From positions 1,442,001 to 1,506,000 of the forward strand of contig NC_133526.1 in NCBI RefSeq assembly GCF_048544455.1: 64,000 bases of DNA, given 5' to 3'. The notes beneath the pieces were generated by a model. It was not told the DNA's origin, made no database searches, and saw only the letters and a program-made list of their open reading frames with translations. Positions 34,410 through 45,499 of this stretch are shown here, in pieces. The number at the start of each line of letters is the position of its first letter. Within the stretch, counting starts at the first letter, position 1. Made by a program: the position numbers and the translations under genes. The DNA comes from Silene latifolia. Lineage: Eukaryota > Streptophyta > Magnoliopsida > Caryophyllales > Caryophyllaceae.

Positions 34410-37400
34410 TCAGCCGCTAGTTGCATCCATGAGGTCGCCCTCCTGTTGTAAGGATGGACTTTTTCCTTTTTCTGACTTCTTTGCCACTTTGAGGGATTGC
34501 ATGTTGCATCCTCTGGCAGCTATCTGGACGTTGACCACCTGGTCCTTCTCGTCCTTGGAGACGAGCTTATGCGCTTCCCCCCGGTCCGAGACGTAAATCA
34601 GTGTTAGGGCCCGGATGGACATCACTGCGTCGGCCTCGCTTAGAGTGACTCGGCCTATGAGAACGTTGTAGGCGGACGAGCCGTCAATGACCACGAACTC
34701 GGCTAGGACATTCTTAGCCGCCTTCCCTTCGCCGAACATCATAGGCGATCGATTGACCCCATGGTACCAGGCCGGCCCCCAGAGAAGTCGTATAGTGGAT
34801 TGGTGCGGGGGCTTAAGTCCTTGACTCTCGACGAGGTGAGGAAGCACTCCCGAACATGATGTTCGTGTAGGCGCTGTGTCAATCGTGCACCTCTTGACCA
34901 GGGGGTTGGATATGTCCAAATTGACTACAAGTGGGTCGCTGTGAGGAGCGATGACTCCTTCGTAGTCCTTCCTTCCAATAGTCATATCGGGGATGTTGGA
35001 AGCGGGGATCGCTGTGTTGGGCACAAAGTTGATGGCCTGATATAGCTCGTTCCAGTGCCGTTTGTGCCCATGGGCGGACCCTCCGTTCTCGTTGCCCCGA
35101 TGACAACATGGATCACTCCTATCCGTTCAAGACGGATTTCTTATCCGAATCCGCCGGCGTCCGACTTTTGGCCTTTGGCAACGTACTTGCCGAGGCTCCC
35201 CTTCCTGATCGGTTCTTCAATGGAATTCTTCGATGCCGGCGGTTGTCGAAGGTGACCGGTGTGGCCGTGGTACTCACGATCGGCTCGTGTCACCGTCTCC
35301 CTTCGGCTTGGGGGGCCTTTCCCACTTCTGGCCCTCGTTTTTGCTCAGGGCGAAGACCTCGGCGGCCGATACGACGAGGGGGGTTTTATCATTATACCGC
35401 CTCTGGTGGTACGATCCCGAACTCCATCCGGCGCCCGTCGAGTCCTGTTTCCTGGCAGATTTATCAGACCGTGACCTATTATTGTCACGGCGTCTTTCGC
35501 CAGACCGTGACCGATTATTGTCACGGCGCCCTTCATCCGGGTTGTCCTCCCGGCGACTCTTCTTTTCTGAGGGTTTGGCCTCGCTAGGGCCTACCCAGGT
35601 TTTGTGATAGTCCTCCACTTTAATGGCTTGATCAGCCAATTTCCTGGCGGCATCCAAGGTCAGGCCGCCGCTTTTGATGAGCTCGTTTTTTAGGTCTCCC
35701 CTTGGGAGGCCTTTCATCGCCGCGAAGGTCGCCGCTTCATTGCTCACTCACGAATTTGCTTGAACCTCGCGTCGAACCTCTTCATATAACTTCGGAGAGA
35801 CTCGCCTCCCTCCTGTCGATAGTCGGAGGTCCGATGTCTCCACGGCCCTCCTCTTGTTGCAGAATACGGGCCAGAACGCGTCCTTTAGGTCGGCGTAACA
35901 GTATACCGACCCGTCGGGTAGCCCCTTGTACCAACTCTGTGCCATCCCATGCAGTGTTGTTGGGAAGATTCGGCACCAAACCTCATCAGGTTGCTCCCAT
36001 ACTGACATGTGGGACTCGTAAGCCTCGACGTGGTCGGTCGGGTCACCTTCCCCTTTGTATGCTATAGGTGGTAACTTCAGCTTAGTCGGCACCGGGGTAT
36101 CTAGGACGTAGGCGCTGAGGGGCTGTCTGACCACATGTCGGACGACACACGGCGATCGGCTCCTCGCATTCCTAGTCCGGCTTCCCTCCTCGTAACGAGA
36201 AGGACTTCTCCTCCGACTCTGGTGAGTCGGGCTTCTTCTCCAACTCTGACGAGTTGGGCTTCTTTCGCTCCTCCGGGGTGTGCCTCGTTCGTGCCGCGGC
36301 GACGCAGTCTTCTCACGAGTGAAAGAAGGACTTAGGTCTACCACGACCACTTTGGGCTCCTCCGGTGTCTTGACAGGGTCTGTAATACCCCGTATTTTTA
36401 TATAATAAATTAAACGGATATTATTAAACGGATATTATTATATATTAATTATTATACATTTTATATTACCAATTAAGTTGGGTAAATTTTTGAGTCGATA
36501 ATTTCATTAAGTTATTTTATTTAACCGCTTTGTGTCGATATAAGTTAATTGTGACGGGTTTATACGAAATTATTAGCATCGACCCATTCGAACTGTTTCA
36601 AATAAAATGACCAGCCCAAATTAATAAATAATAAGACCATGACCTTAATTAATAATAGCACTATAATTAATAATAATATTATAACTAATAATGGTACAAC
36701 TAATCCTACATTTATCTACCATTACCCGTAAAAACCTACCCACTACCCCTAATAAACAATTAGCATGCCATAACCCTCCAAAAACTACCCATATTAACAC
36801 TTTACCTAATTAATAACACTACCCATAATTATCAACTTACACGCCTCCCTCCTACCTCCTTCTTCAGATTCAATCACAGCCTATCACGCAATTCGAGAGA
36901 GAGAGAGAGAGAGTGGTGGTCGTCAGTGCTGCAAGAAAGAGTTAGGGGTGGTTGTCAGTGTTATTAGGCGGCTATAGTGGCGGTAGTGGCGGCAGAAAAG
37001 GGTAAGAGCAACCCCGTTTTCCTCTGTTTTTGGTATGTATGTCGTGAGTTGTTTGTTGTGTCGTGTCTAAGGGAGGTGTTGATGGTGGTTCTGGATGGGG
37101 TATATGGGTAGGATGGTAAGAGTCGAGTAGGGTGGTGGTTGTTAGGGTGGTCCTAGGTGGTGGTAGTGACAGAGAGAGGTGGCGGCGATATGGGTTATCA
37201 AATGGGGATTATAAACGGGTTAGATGCAGTTTTAGATGGGTGGTTTTGGGGTGGCACCACCGTGGACTTGGGGGAGGTCGAAACGGTGGTGCCACATGTG
37301 TCTTATTCTCTATTCGACGGTGGTGTCAAGGGTGGTGGTTAGGCGAGGTGACAGGGGGTGTGTCGTGGTGGCAGACGAGCCAGAAATGGCCTGTTGTGGC

Positions 37401-39281
37401 GGCATAGTAGCAGACAGGGGATGTTGGTGGTGGTGGTTCGGACCGCCGGGGTGGGTCGACCACAATGGTGGTGGCCGGTGGTGTCCAGGCCAGACCTGGT
37501 GTCACGGCCTGGTGGCTGCCGGTGTTAGGTGGCGGCTGTGCGTGTTGTTCAAAGACAGCGAAGGGTAGTGTGTTGTGTTTGTTTTGAAACGGTTTTAATT
37601 AGTTTATCGTTTTGGTTTTAATTCCGAGTTATTTAAATAAAATAATAATTAATGATAATTAAATAATTAGATACGGGTTTTCACGAGTTAATCGTTATAA
37701 TTCATAAAGGGGTCGTATTCTTAATTAATTAATTTAATTCGCGAGTCCTTTAAATGATTAGTTAATTTAATTCCCGAATTATTTAATATAACTAGAGACG
37801 GGTTTGAGTTGTTCGGGTACTTCTAAATCGTATAATTCATTCATCATATTAGTATTTAGTTTAAATCCCGAGTCATCTAAATAAATTATTCCCGAGACAT
37901 TTAATAATTCAAGTCGGGTTTTGAGTCGGGTTTGTTAAAAGAGGAAAATTACTATATCGGGAAAGTTTCCATTTTGGGAAATGTCCATATTTAGTAGTTA
38001 GTAATTATTATTATTATAATTGTTTTAGGTGACGAATTCGTGAAGGATTGATAATCAAATTCACTGCTTTAGTTCTGGACTGCTTAACTGCTTAATTGGA
38101 TTGCTGGCACTTTGAGGTAGGGAAATACACTTGTCCTATTATCGTTATTGATCGAATTGTGTTGACTTGTTTCATGGTGGTTGAATTACGTTATCATTAT
38201 ATTCGGGAAGGTGATTGACTGATTTGATCGTATTGAGCATGATATCACAACATCGGGTAACTGGCAGGATTTCATGATTTATCAGTTCATTGATTTATAC
38301 ATATATATTGCATCACTTTCTTTTGAGCATTTCATATGCATTGGAGTTGGAGGATGGTGTGGTGGTGTTGAGATCGTGATACGATGTGATGTTGTGATAA
38401 GGCCCAGGCGGGTTCTGCAGGACCTGCCCTGGTGTCCTCAGCCATTGAGCTGGTATATCGACGACGGTCGATTGTTGTGTCTGCCGGGGATCGGTATGGT
38501 CGGGCGTAAGGGGATATGTGATATGAGATTGAGTTGAGATGGAGATGGAGGTGACGGAGTATCATGCATATCATATTTATTGTTTTATTGTTTTCCCTAC
38601 TCAACCTCGCGGTTGACCCTGTGTATTCGTGAACACCTGTGATGAACCGTTTTATGGGGAGCAGACTTGACAGGTTTAAGAGATAGGACGGGAGCTTGAT
38701 GGGCGTGAGACACTGGATCAGATGACTTAGTAGCTAGATCATCATCTAGAGGACCTTCACTTTTAATTATGTCAGTTTTTGTAATTTGAGTTGAAATGAG
38801 TAATTGTAATAATTAAGTTAAAATTTTACATAAATTGCCTTGGAGTTTAATTTGTTATTCACTACCTCGGGAAACCGAGATGGTAACAGTCCGTTTTATG
38901 AGGGAATGTCTTGACGAGGACTTCTTTTATAAACCGGGGTGTTACAGGGTCAGCTTCTCCTAACGCTCCGTTCAAGTTTCTTGGGGTCACGTTTCGGGCC
39001 CTGGCTTCCTGGACGGTTTCCACCGCTCTTGTCGGCGTGACAGTGTGAGCCGGCGTACTCCCAATTAGGTCCAGGAGCATCTTCAGTTTTGCTGCGTCAA
39101 CCACATGCCCCATGATGGTGACCTGGTCGGCAGACGTGAGTGTCCGGTATTATTGGCATCCCGTACTTCGGTTGAATCACTTGACCGGCGGAGGGTTGCA
39201 CAACTCCAGATTTGTGGACGGTATCATCTTGGTAGAATTCGGTTTAAATCGATCCACGAATGCCTCTTGTTGTTTCGACAT
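34410..39281 (-). pseudogene. gypsy-type gag and aspartic protease, interrupted and frameshifted
   Basis: The gag starts at about 39281 (MSKQQEAFVDRF) and continues to 38947. A solo LTR (36381-38946) then interrupts it, and it resumes at 36380. The segment 35748-36350 has an SR-rich region, then PPIAYKGEGDPTDHVEAYES and WYKGLPDGSV, typical of plant retrotransposon gag (PF03732-like). Segment 35274-35747 continues gag (GLPRGDLKNELI) with a basic RDNNRSRS-repeated tail. Segment 34410-35024 is a protease-like region with GRKDYEGV, then DTAP where DTGA/DTGS would be expected, then the downstream FVVIDGSSAYNVLIGR block. Frameshifts lie near 35748, and the protease motif is altered. No RT follows. 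Confidence 0.82.
36381..38946. mobile_element. Solo LTR (2566 bp) nested in the gag
   Basis: The ends are TGTAATACCCCG and its inverted match CGGGGTGTTACA, flanked by GGGTC duplications (36376-36380 and 38947-38951). TG..CA ends with a 5-bp duplication and no internal retroviral domain fit a solo LTR. A GA microsatellite lies at about 36894-36914, followed by a GGT-rich tract at 36915-37570. TGTAA(C/T)ACCCC termini are common in large Tat/Ogre-like LTRs, so that lineage is a guess. Orientation was not settled. Confidence 0.8.
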
Positions 39282-39377
39282 CTTCTTGGCTTTTGGGGTG
39301 GGTTTTTTGTGTGTATTTTTTGTTTGGGAATGAATGTGACTAGCTTCTAGTGTCTATTCCCCACAGACGGCGCCAAT

Positions 39378-39967
39378 TGTTCCGGGTGTAATTCCAGAGC
39401 AAGTATTGTTACCACCCGTGGCTTGTAGAATGATGTCTTGAGTTGGATTCCTCGTCTCTATCGTTCCTCTCGGCCTCTCCTGCAACAATGAACGAACTGA
39501 GGGCTTGGCTTTGTGCCAAGCGTACTCACTCCGACGCTCAAGTCAGTAAACTTAGAGGGATAAGTTGTTATTACTTGGCTAAGGATGTATTGTAGAGAGA
39601 TAATGAAGATATTACCAGATGAATAGTGATTCTTAGGTTAATTTATGGATCCTTTCCTCAATGAAGGTTGAGGAGTATTTATAGGCTTTCACCTTTTGTC
39701 ACGTAGTGGCCAAGTGGCCAAGTGGCTAGCAGGTGGAAAAACCGTTCTACCCTCGGCCGATGAACCCATGGCAGGCCGGCCGAGGGTCTTGGATATGAGT
39801 ACGCGGATATGTGTCCCGGCCTACTGGTGGTTGACAAAGCCGAGACCCCAGGTGACAGGCCGATGGGTTGCATCGGCTAGACTGTCTAAGTCGTTGACTT
39901 TGCTGTGGATATCCCTGACCTTGCTCAATATGTTGACTTGGTCAGCGGTGCAGAATATGCCCCATCA
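39378..39967 (-). repeat. 5' LTR of the unit B gypsy-related element
   Basis: 590 bp, paired with 29170-29757. The minus-strand TATAAATA box at 39676-39683 would drive gag. The primer-binding sequence lies immediately inside it. Confidence 0.9.
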
Positions 39968-40866
39968 GTTCTAATGCTAATTAACCCCCCTTTGTCACGA
40001 TCCTCTCGTATTTGAACCTTTGTACGGTTATGTGCTAAGTGTTAGGTACGAGGTTACTCGGCCCCGTTACTGTTATGTGCCAGGCTTCGGGTCTCGGGTT
40101 TGCGGGTTGTATCGCAATCGTTGAATCAAGTATCTGTTCTGGTCTTGAGAGTCGGTCGTGAACCTCCGGAGGTTCGATATCGGCTTAAGCTAAGGACGTA
40201 TATAATCGTGGCCTTACCGGGAGATCGTTGGTTATTTATTTATGGTTGATTAGCATTAGTACAGTGGGACCGATCCACTATGTAGTCCATTAGGTTCTTC
40301 CCGTACCCCCGTTATTATGATGTTATTCGGAGTCGTTTGTTTACTTGAGTTTCTTATTTGTACATGTCTTTTATTGTTTACAAGTTCTTTGTCACGGCGC
40401 GCGCTAAGCACCGTACCCAAAATAGTCTTACTAATGTAGTTTTATACCTTAAGCACAAATGAGGCTAGGAAAGTGGTGCAATTGAGACTTGTTTTTTTAC
40501 GACCATCTAAAAAAGAGTCAAAACACAATTTTGTCACAAGAGTAAAGATGTTTTCTCAGTGAAAGCTTGAAATCAATTCATTACATATCAGAGGCTCCAT
40601 TTTTTAGTGATGTAATTGGAGCAAAAACAAAGAAAAGTCCATGTTTTTTATCATTGTTTGACAAAACGTATATTTCGGCATTTAATATCAATAACCTCAG
40701 GTAAACGTGATGTTTGCCCTAATTTCAGTCCGAGATCAAAAAATAAGTTTGAATTAAAGTTGTAGTTCATAAGTTATACTCCGTAGTTACTGTACAAACC
40801 AATTAAATATCCAACTATAAGACGTGAAATTGTTGTTAAACATCCAACTAAAAGACGTGAAATTTG

Positions 40867-40965
40867 TTAAGAACTGCCTCCATCTCTGAATCTCTCTCTC
40901 ATTTTCTTCATGGCTTCGACATTAACTTCAGCATCGTCGTCTCTTTTACGTATTATGGGCACAAC
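40867..40965 (-). CDS. 33-codon exon-like ORF, unit B
   Basis: Same 99-nt open segment with acceptor and TAA. It differs from unit A mainly by Pro for Leu near its start and Ile for Val two residues later. Family unknown. Confidence 0.4.
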   Translation of the reverse strand, partial: VVPIIRKRDDDAEVNVEAMKKMRERFRDGGSS

Positions 40966-41366
40966 CTGAAACATACTTCGGCCACTTCGGCATTTTAGTT
41001 ACATATCATTATATCAATTACTCCAAGTCAATAAAATTGTGTGAAACTCTCAAAAGCACTTAAACAAACATGCCAACAAGGTTTTCGATAATTTCAAGTC
41101 TATCCTTTTACTTCAGTTTAGAGTAACGAATTAAGACTTTTCACTTTTCATTGACATCATGGCAAAATATCATTTCAAGCAACTACTAATTCAACCCACC
41201 ATGGCGTAGAAAAGAAAAGGGACAAAACCTCAAATAAAGCAACATAATCAAAATAAAGCGACATAGTCAAAATCTCCGTTCTTAAGTGAAGTTTAATTAC
41301 TTAACCATAGGCAAATTCATTTAAGAGAATAAGTCTAAACTGTTGCAATCATACCTAAAGTTTGAA

Positions 41367-41806
41367 TGGAAAATGCACACGGTGCCTTTGAGGTTCAGTA
41401 TTTTGCACGAAATACCCAGAATTTTGATCCGAAAACTTAAGAGGCCATAACTCGTATTTACGAAATCAGAATGCGACGGTTTCTCATTTTTTTTTTCAAA
41501 ACGATCGTATTTTCGAGAACTACGACTTGGAAAAAAAATTGTCGTATTTGGATCCCGTGGCTAGGAATTTTTGTAAAAGTTTTTTTGACTAAACAAACTT
41601 TAAGTGACTATATCTGTTGGTCACGAATTCCAAATTCGAATTTTTTTTTTCAAATCGTAGTTCTCGAAAAGACGATTTATTTGAAAAAAAATCGTCACAT
41701 TCCAATCTCGTAAACACGAGTTATGACCTCTTAAAGTATTCCGAATCAAAATTTTGAGTATTTCGTACAAAATGACAAACTTCAAGGGCACCACGTGCAT
41801 TTTCCA
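41367..41806. mobile_element. Long-inverted-repeat element, unit B
   Basis: 440-bp copy. The centre carries GTGACTATATCTGTTGGTCAC, which is lost in unit A. Confidence 0.7.
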
Positions 41807-43057
41807 AGTTTTGAATATGTTGTCTTTGCCCTACGAACCTCCTATTAGTTGTTAAAGTACTTCGCTCTCACTCGGTCTCATGTACATTTGCTAAAACTAA
41901 CAACGTTGTGACATCTCTTTGTGCCCCCCATCCCTCTCTCATGAATATTCGGTAAAAAAAATCAACACACTACCCTCTCTCCCACTCCCTCTCTCGTGTT
42001 ATATTTTTTAAAAATAACAACATAATGACCAACCCCTCCCTCCTCTCCTCTCTTTCTAGATTATAGTATCACATCATCGTCACATCACATAGACCAAGTT
42101 AAATAAATCTTGCCCATACTATCATTACAAAAGATAGATACGGAGTAGTTTACACACGTCTAAGATAAAATTATTATGTAGAGCTAAGCGCTATTCTGTA
42201 ATGTTATTGTTATTCATTTTACAGAAATATACTCGGTCCCTAACAAATTACTTCTACGTTTAAAAACAAAGAGACTCTAGACATACAAGCAGCGTCAAAC
42301 TAATTGTATTATCACCGTTGAAACTCATAAACAAATATTAAACCGGATTATTTATCAAATTCTAGTTTCCTGTCAATATGATCATAAACTCACCTCACAT
42401 GAAATTGGCTCCGGGCAGAGGCTTCATCTTCATCTCGCCTCCATCTCCATCTCACCTGAGAGTGGAGTAATTCAGCCATAAGACAAATTAGGCGTAATAT
42501 TAGCAAGTTCAATCAACTCTCTTGTCGAGTAGTTAGACATCCATCAAAATAAAGTAGAACATATAAACTCGTCAAAAATTAAGCCAAATTCTTGAATAAT
42601 TTAAAGACGATAATTTTTTTTTTAAAAAGTCGAAATATTGAAAGGGAAAAAACATGAAATTTATTTGGTTACATTCAGGCCCTCCGCCTTCGCCTTCAGA
42701 CTAATGACAACATAGATATCTTGTAATATATTTGGATGGAACCTTCCCCATCTTGATCCCTATTGACGTTTAAGTAATTATTAAGTGTATTCTGTTTTCT
42801 AATAAATTAACCGATCAATTTCTCTTCTGCTTGTTCGAAAGTCAAGATAAAGAATGAATCAAGTCTCATTAGCTTTTGGCCTTTCCCTTAACTATAAAAC
42901 GAAACGTTCTAAATTTCAGTTCATACTTTTTGGGTATGTTTGTTGACAAGGGTATGTTTTGGATGGCATATTCAAGTTATACATTTCGGTTAACAAGGTT
43001 GAATTAGGTAAGGTTAGCCTTGCTAGGTTTGGATGTAAAACGGCAAAGAGGGCATAC

Positions 43058-45499
43058 CTTGAGAAAACTAAGGGATCCATGGGTTTTTAGTTGCCCTGCT
43101 TCTGCCCCATCTACTTTGAAGGACACATTTCAGCTGATGTGATATCCTTCTTTCCCGACCATTCCGATGCTTGGACCCACCTTGAATTCCCTGCGATACA
43201 CAAAAACAAAGAACTTCAAACTGATGATCATAGATCATACGACAAAAGTTAGTTTGAGGAGCTAGAGTTCGAGTTTGCATGTCATACCTAGCCAGTTGCA
43301 GCCTCTATAAATCATACACTGGATCCCGTCCTCGAGTAGTGCAGGAATCCCCACTTCAAGATTTATCTGTTAGGTTCATATACCTATTATAAGACTCCTC
43401 TAATAGTGAGCTAATTAACTTGTTAATTATTTGTTCTTTAGATCTAGTGCATGCATAACAAAATGAAAGATTTATAAGAAAAACAATGTTCCTCACATTG
43501 ATAGTGGGTTCGAAATTATGGGCACAAGTAAGGTCACCTTCCTTCACTTGTTCTGGAGCTAAATTTGATGGATGATCCTCCTAAGACTCCAAGTATAGAA
43601 GCCACTCCAATAAATTGCACCCAAGATTAATCCCAAAAATTCCTACTAATATTAACTAGATATATAGTAGAAATATTACCTTAATAATACTAATGTTCTT
43701 GTATTACTACCTCTAGTAATATATGATGAGTATTAGTATTTTAGAGAGGTTTTATGATTTTGCATGTGAGGAAAAGTAAGAGAGTAAACAAGCAAAGACT
43801 TCAACCAACAAAAATGAGCAACCAAAATTGCCCATTTAAAAGGCCAAAAACCGGTGGCCTTATGGTCATGGAGGCATCTTTTGCTTTTTGTTTTTACTCT
43901 TTTGTTTAGTATATGTAGAGTGTAGGGAGCAAGTGTGTAAGATGTAGCATGAAAAGGGTTGTGTGATATGTCACAATCACACAATAACCAACACAAGCAA
44001 AAGACAAAAGAGCATCTCTTGTGCTCTTAATATGACCGAAATATTGGACTTATTTTGGTCTATTTTTGCCTTTTGTCATTTGTCCCACAAATGCTTATAA
44101 GTCATATGTTTAACTATCTTATATATTTAATAATTAATATAATCATTTAACACTTAAATATTACAATTAATAATATAATATACACTTCACTTTTTGAGTA
44201 GTATACTACCATTATATCAACATATAATGGGTCCCATAATTACTAGTTAGTTAAAATTACAACTTCTTGTAACTTTAAATAACTAATTACCTCTACCTCA
44301 AAACTTATATTATTACCTCAACTAATTTAGTAATTTAACACTTAATTACTAAATTTAATCTTATTTAACCAAATTACAATAAGACGCAAAATTGCACTCC
44401 CATAATTAAGGAATTAATTAATCTGTATCGCATACAATTAATTAAATATCTATTTGGGCCTCATCCTATAGGTGTGACCTAAAGAGATCAACTGACCACC
44501 ACCGTCACACGACAGTAATGTCAAACTCTAGTTAGCCAATCATTACCGATTAATGACGGTCACTCGACTATATAAAGAATCATCCCTCACGTATTCTTAG
44601 TATGAGATTTAATTATGATATTTAAATCATGTGATCGCATTATTGTTGAGGACACATTTCCCAACATTATCATCTAGTCAATTTGCATATCCTCGTATAC
44701 CTATGCGCTGCACAATAAAAAATCGACTTTTCCAATACCCAAAGCTTGCCCTATTGAATCCTGATTTAAAAACTTCTCCAAGTTCGAAAATTCGTAGCAG
44801 AGGTCACCCTCACACTTCTTCCTGATATCCTAGTACTGGTGGTCAAACAGAAATGACTGTATTAGTCATATGACGCTCTTGGAGTCCCAACACTTTCACA
44901 AACGCTTGTGTCGGATAGTCACTGACTTACATTTTTTTCGCCTGTGTATTCCATGAGTTTGTTGAAGTTGTTGGTACAGGCAAAATACGCTGTTAAGCAA
45001 GAGTCTTTACCACCAGTACCTAAACTCCCAACAAAAACAAAACAACAGCTGAAAGTGTTGAGAACTCTAGGTTTGAATGCTAAATCGAATAAAGAAACAC
45101 AAATAGGTTTGTCATACCATACTGTTTGATCGTCTGTTCGCAAGATGGAACCATCTTGTTAATGCAGTAATATTCAGTCCGACCAATTATCCAGTTATCG
45201 AAAGCGGAGCTTGTGTATGCTTGATATTGAATTTCAGGGTCTGTTAAACCGTTACCAATGGCCAACCCCTGATCACAAGGAGGAAACTCCTCTCGTAAAT
45301 TCACGGAGAAGGAGAGACAGGGAGAAAGTAAGTGATAGAGAAGAGTAGAAGAGTATAGTCAGTAATTCAGTATACCTTTAGGTTAATAGGAGCTCCTTAT
45401 TTAGCCTTGTTTCCTTGGTGTACTCTAAAGTCCTGCATACGATTCATCGGTTATGAAGACATAGTTCTTCGCATATTCAGAATGTGCTTTGAAGAATTC
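43058..45499 (-). pseudogene. Serine carboxypeptidase-like (SCPL) pseudogene, unit B
   Basis: Copy of the unit A pseudogene with the same exon order, splice junctions, solo LTR and lesions, so it was already broken before the unit duplicated. It is slightly closer to the family consensus in places, for example GLTDPEIQY instead of GLTYPEIQY and FFKAH instead of LFKAH. The corresponding part of unit C lies beyond the window edge. Confidence 0.86.
43368..44666. mobile_element. Solo LTR inside the SCPL exon, unit B
   Basis: 1299 bp with the same ends and TTATC duplications (43363-43367 and 44667-44671). It is at the same codon as in unit A, so insertion and LTR recombination pre-date the A/B duplication. 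Confidence 0.88.

Larger units (their letters stand above)
29170..39967 (-). mobile_element. Non-autonomous gypsy-related LTR element with an antisense gene
   Basis: 10.8-kb element with LTRs 29170-29757 and 39378-39967 and target duplication GTTCT (29165-29169 and 39968-39972). It lies at a site that is empty in units A and C. The LTR reads TGATGGGG..GGAACA on the minus strand. The primer site TGGCGCCGTCTGTGGGGA abuts the right LTR at about 39359-39376, so the element reads leftwards. Order in that direction: LTR, gag, protease, a 165-bp tandem array, a plus-strand gene, LTR. No RT, RNase H or integrase motif was found, so mobilisation would have to be in trans. The layout recalls Tat-lineage elements with extra antisense ORFs and TR-GAG elements. 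The LTR pair shows at least ten differences, so it is older than the copia insertion. Confidence 0.88.

Noticed and set aside
37132-37568. Gly/Trp/Val-rich open frames on the plus strand
   Set aside because: They come from a GGT-rich part of the nested solo LTR and overlap each other in several frames.
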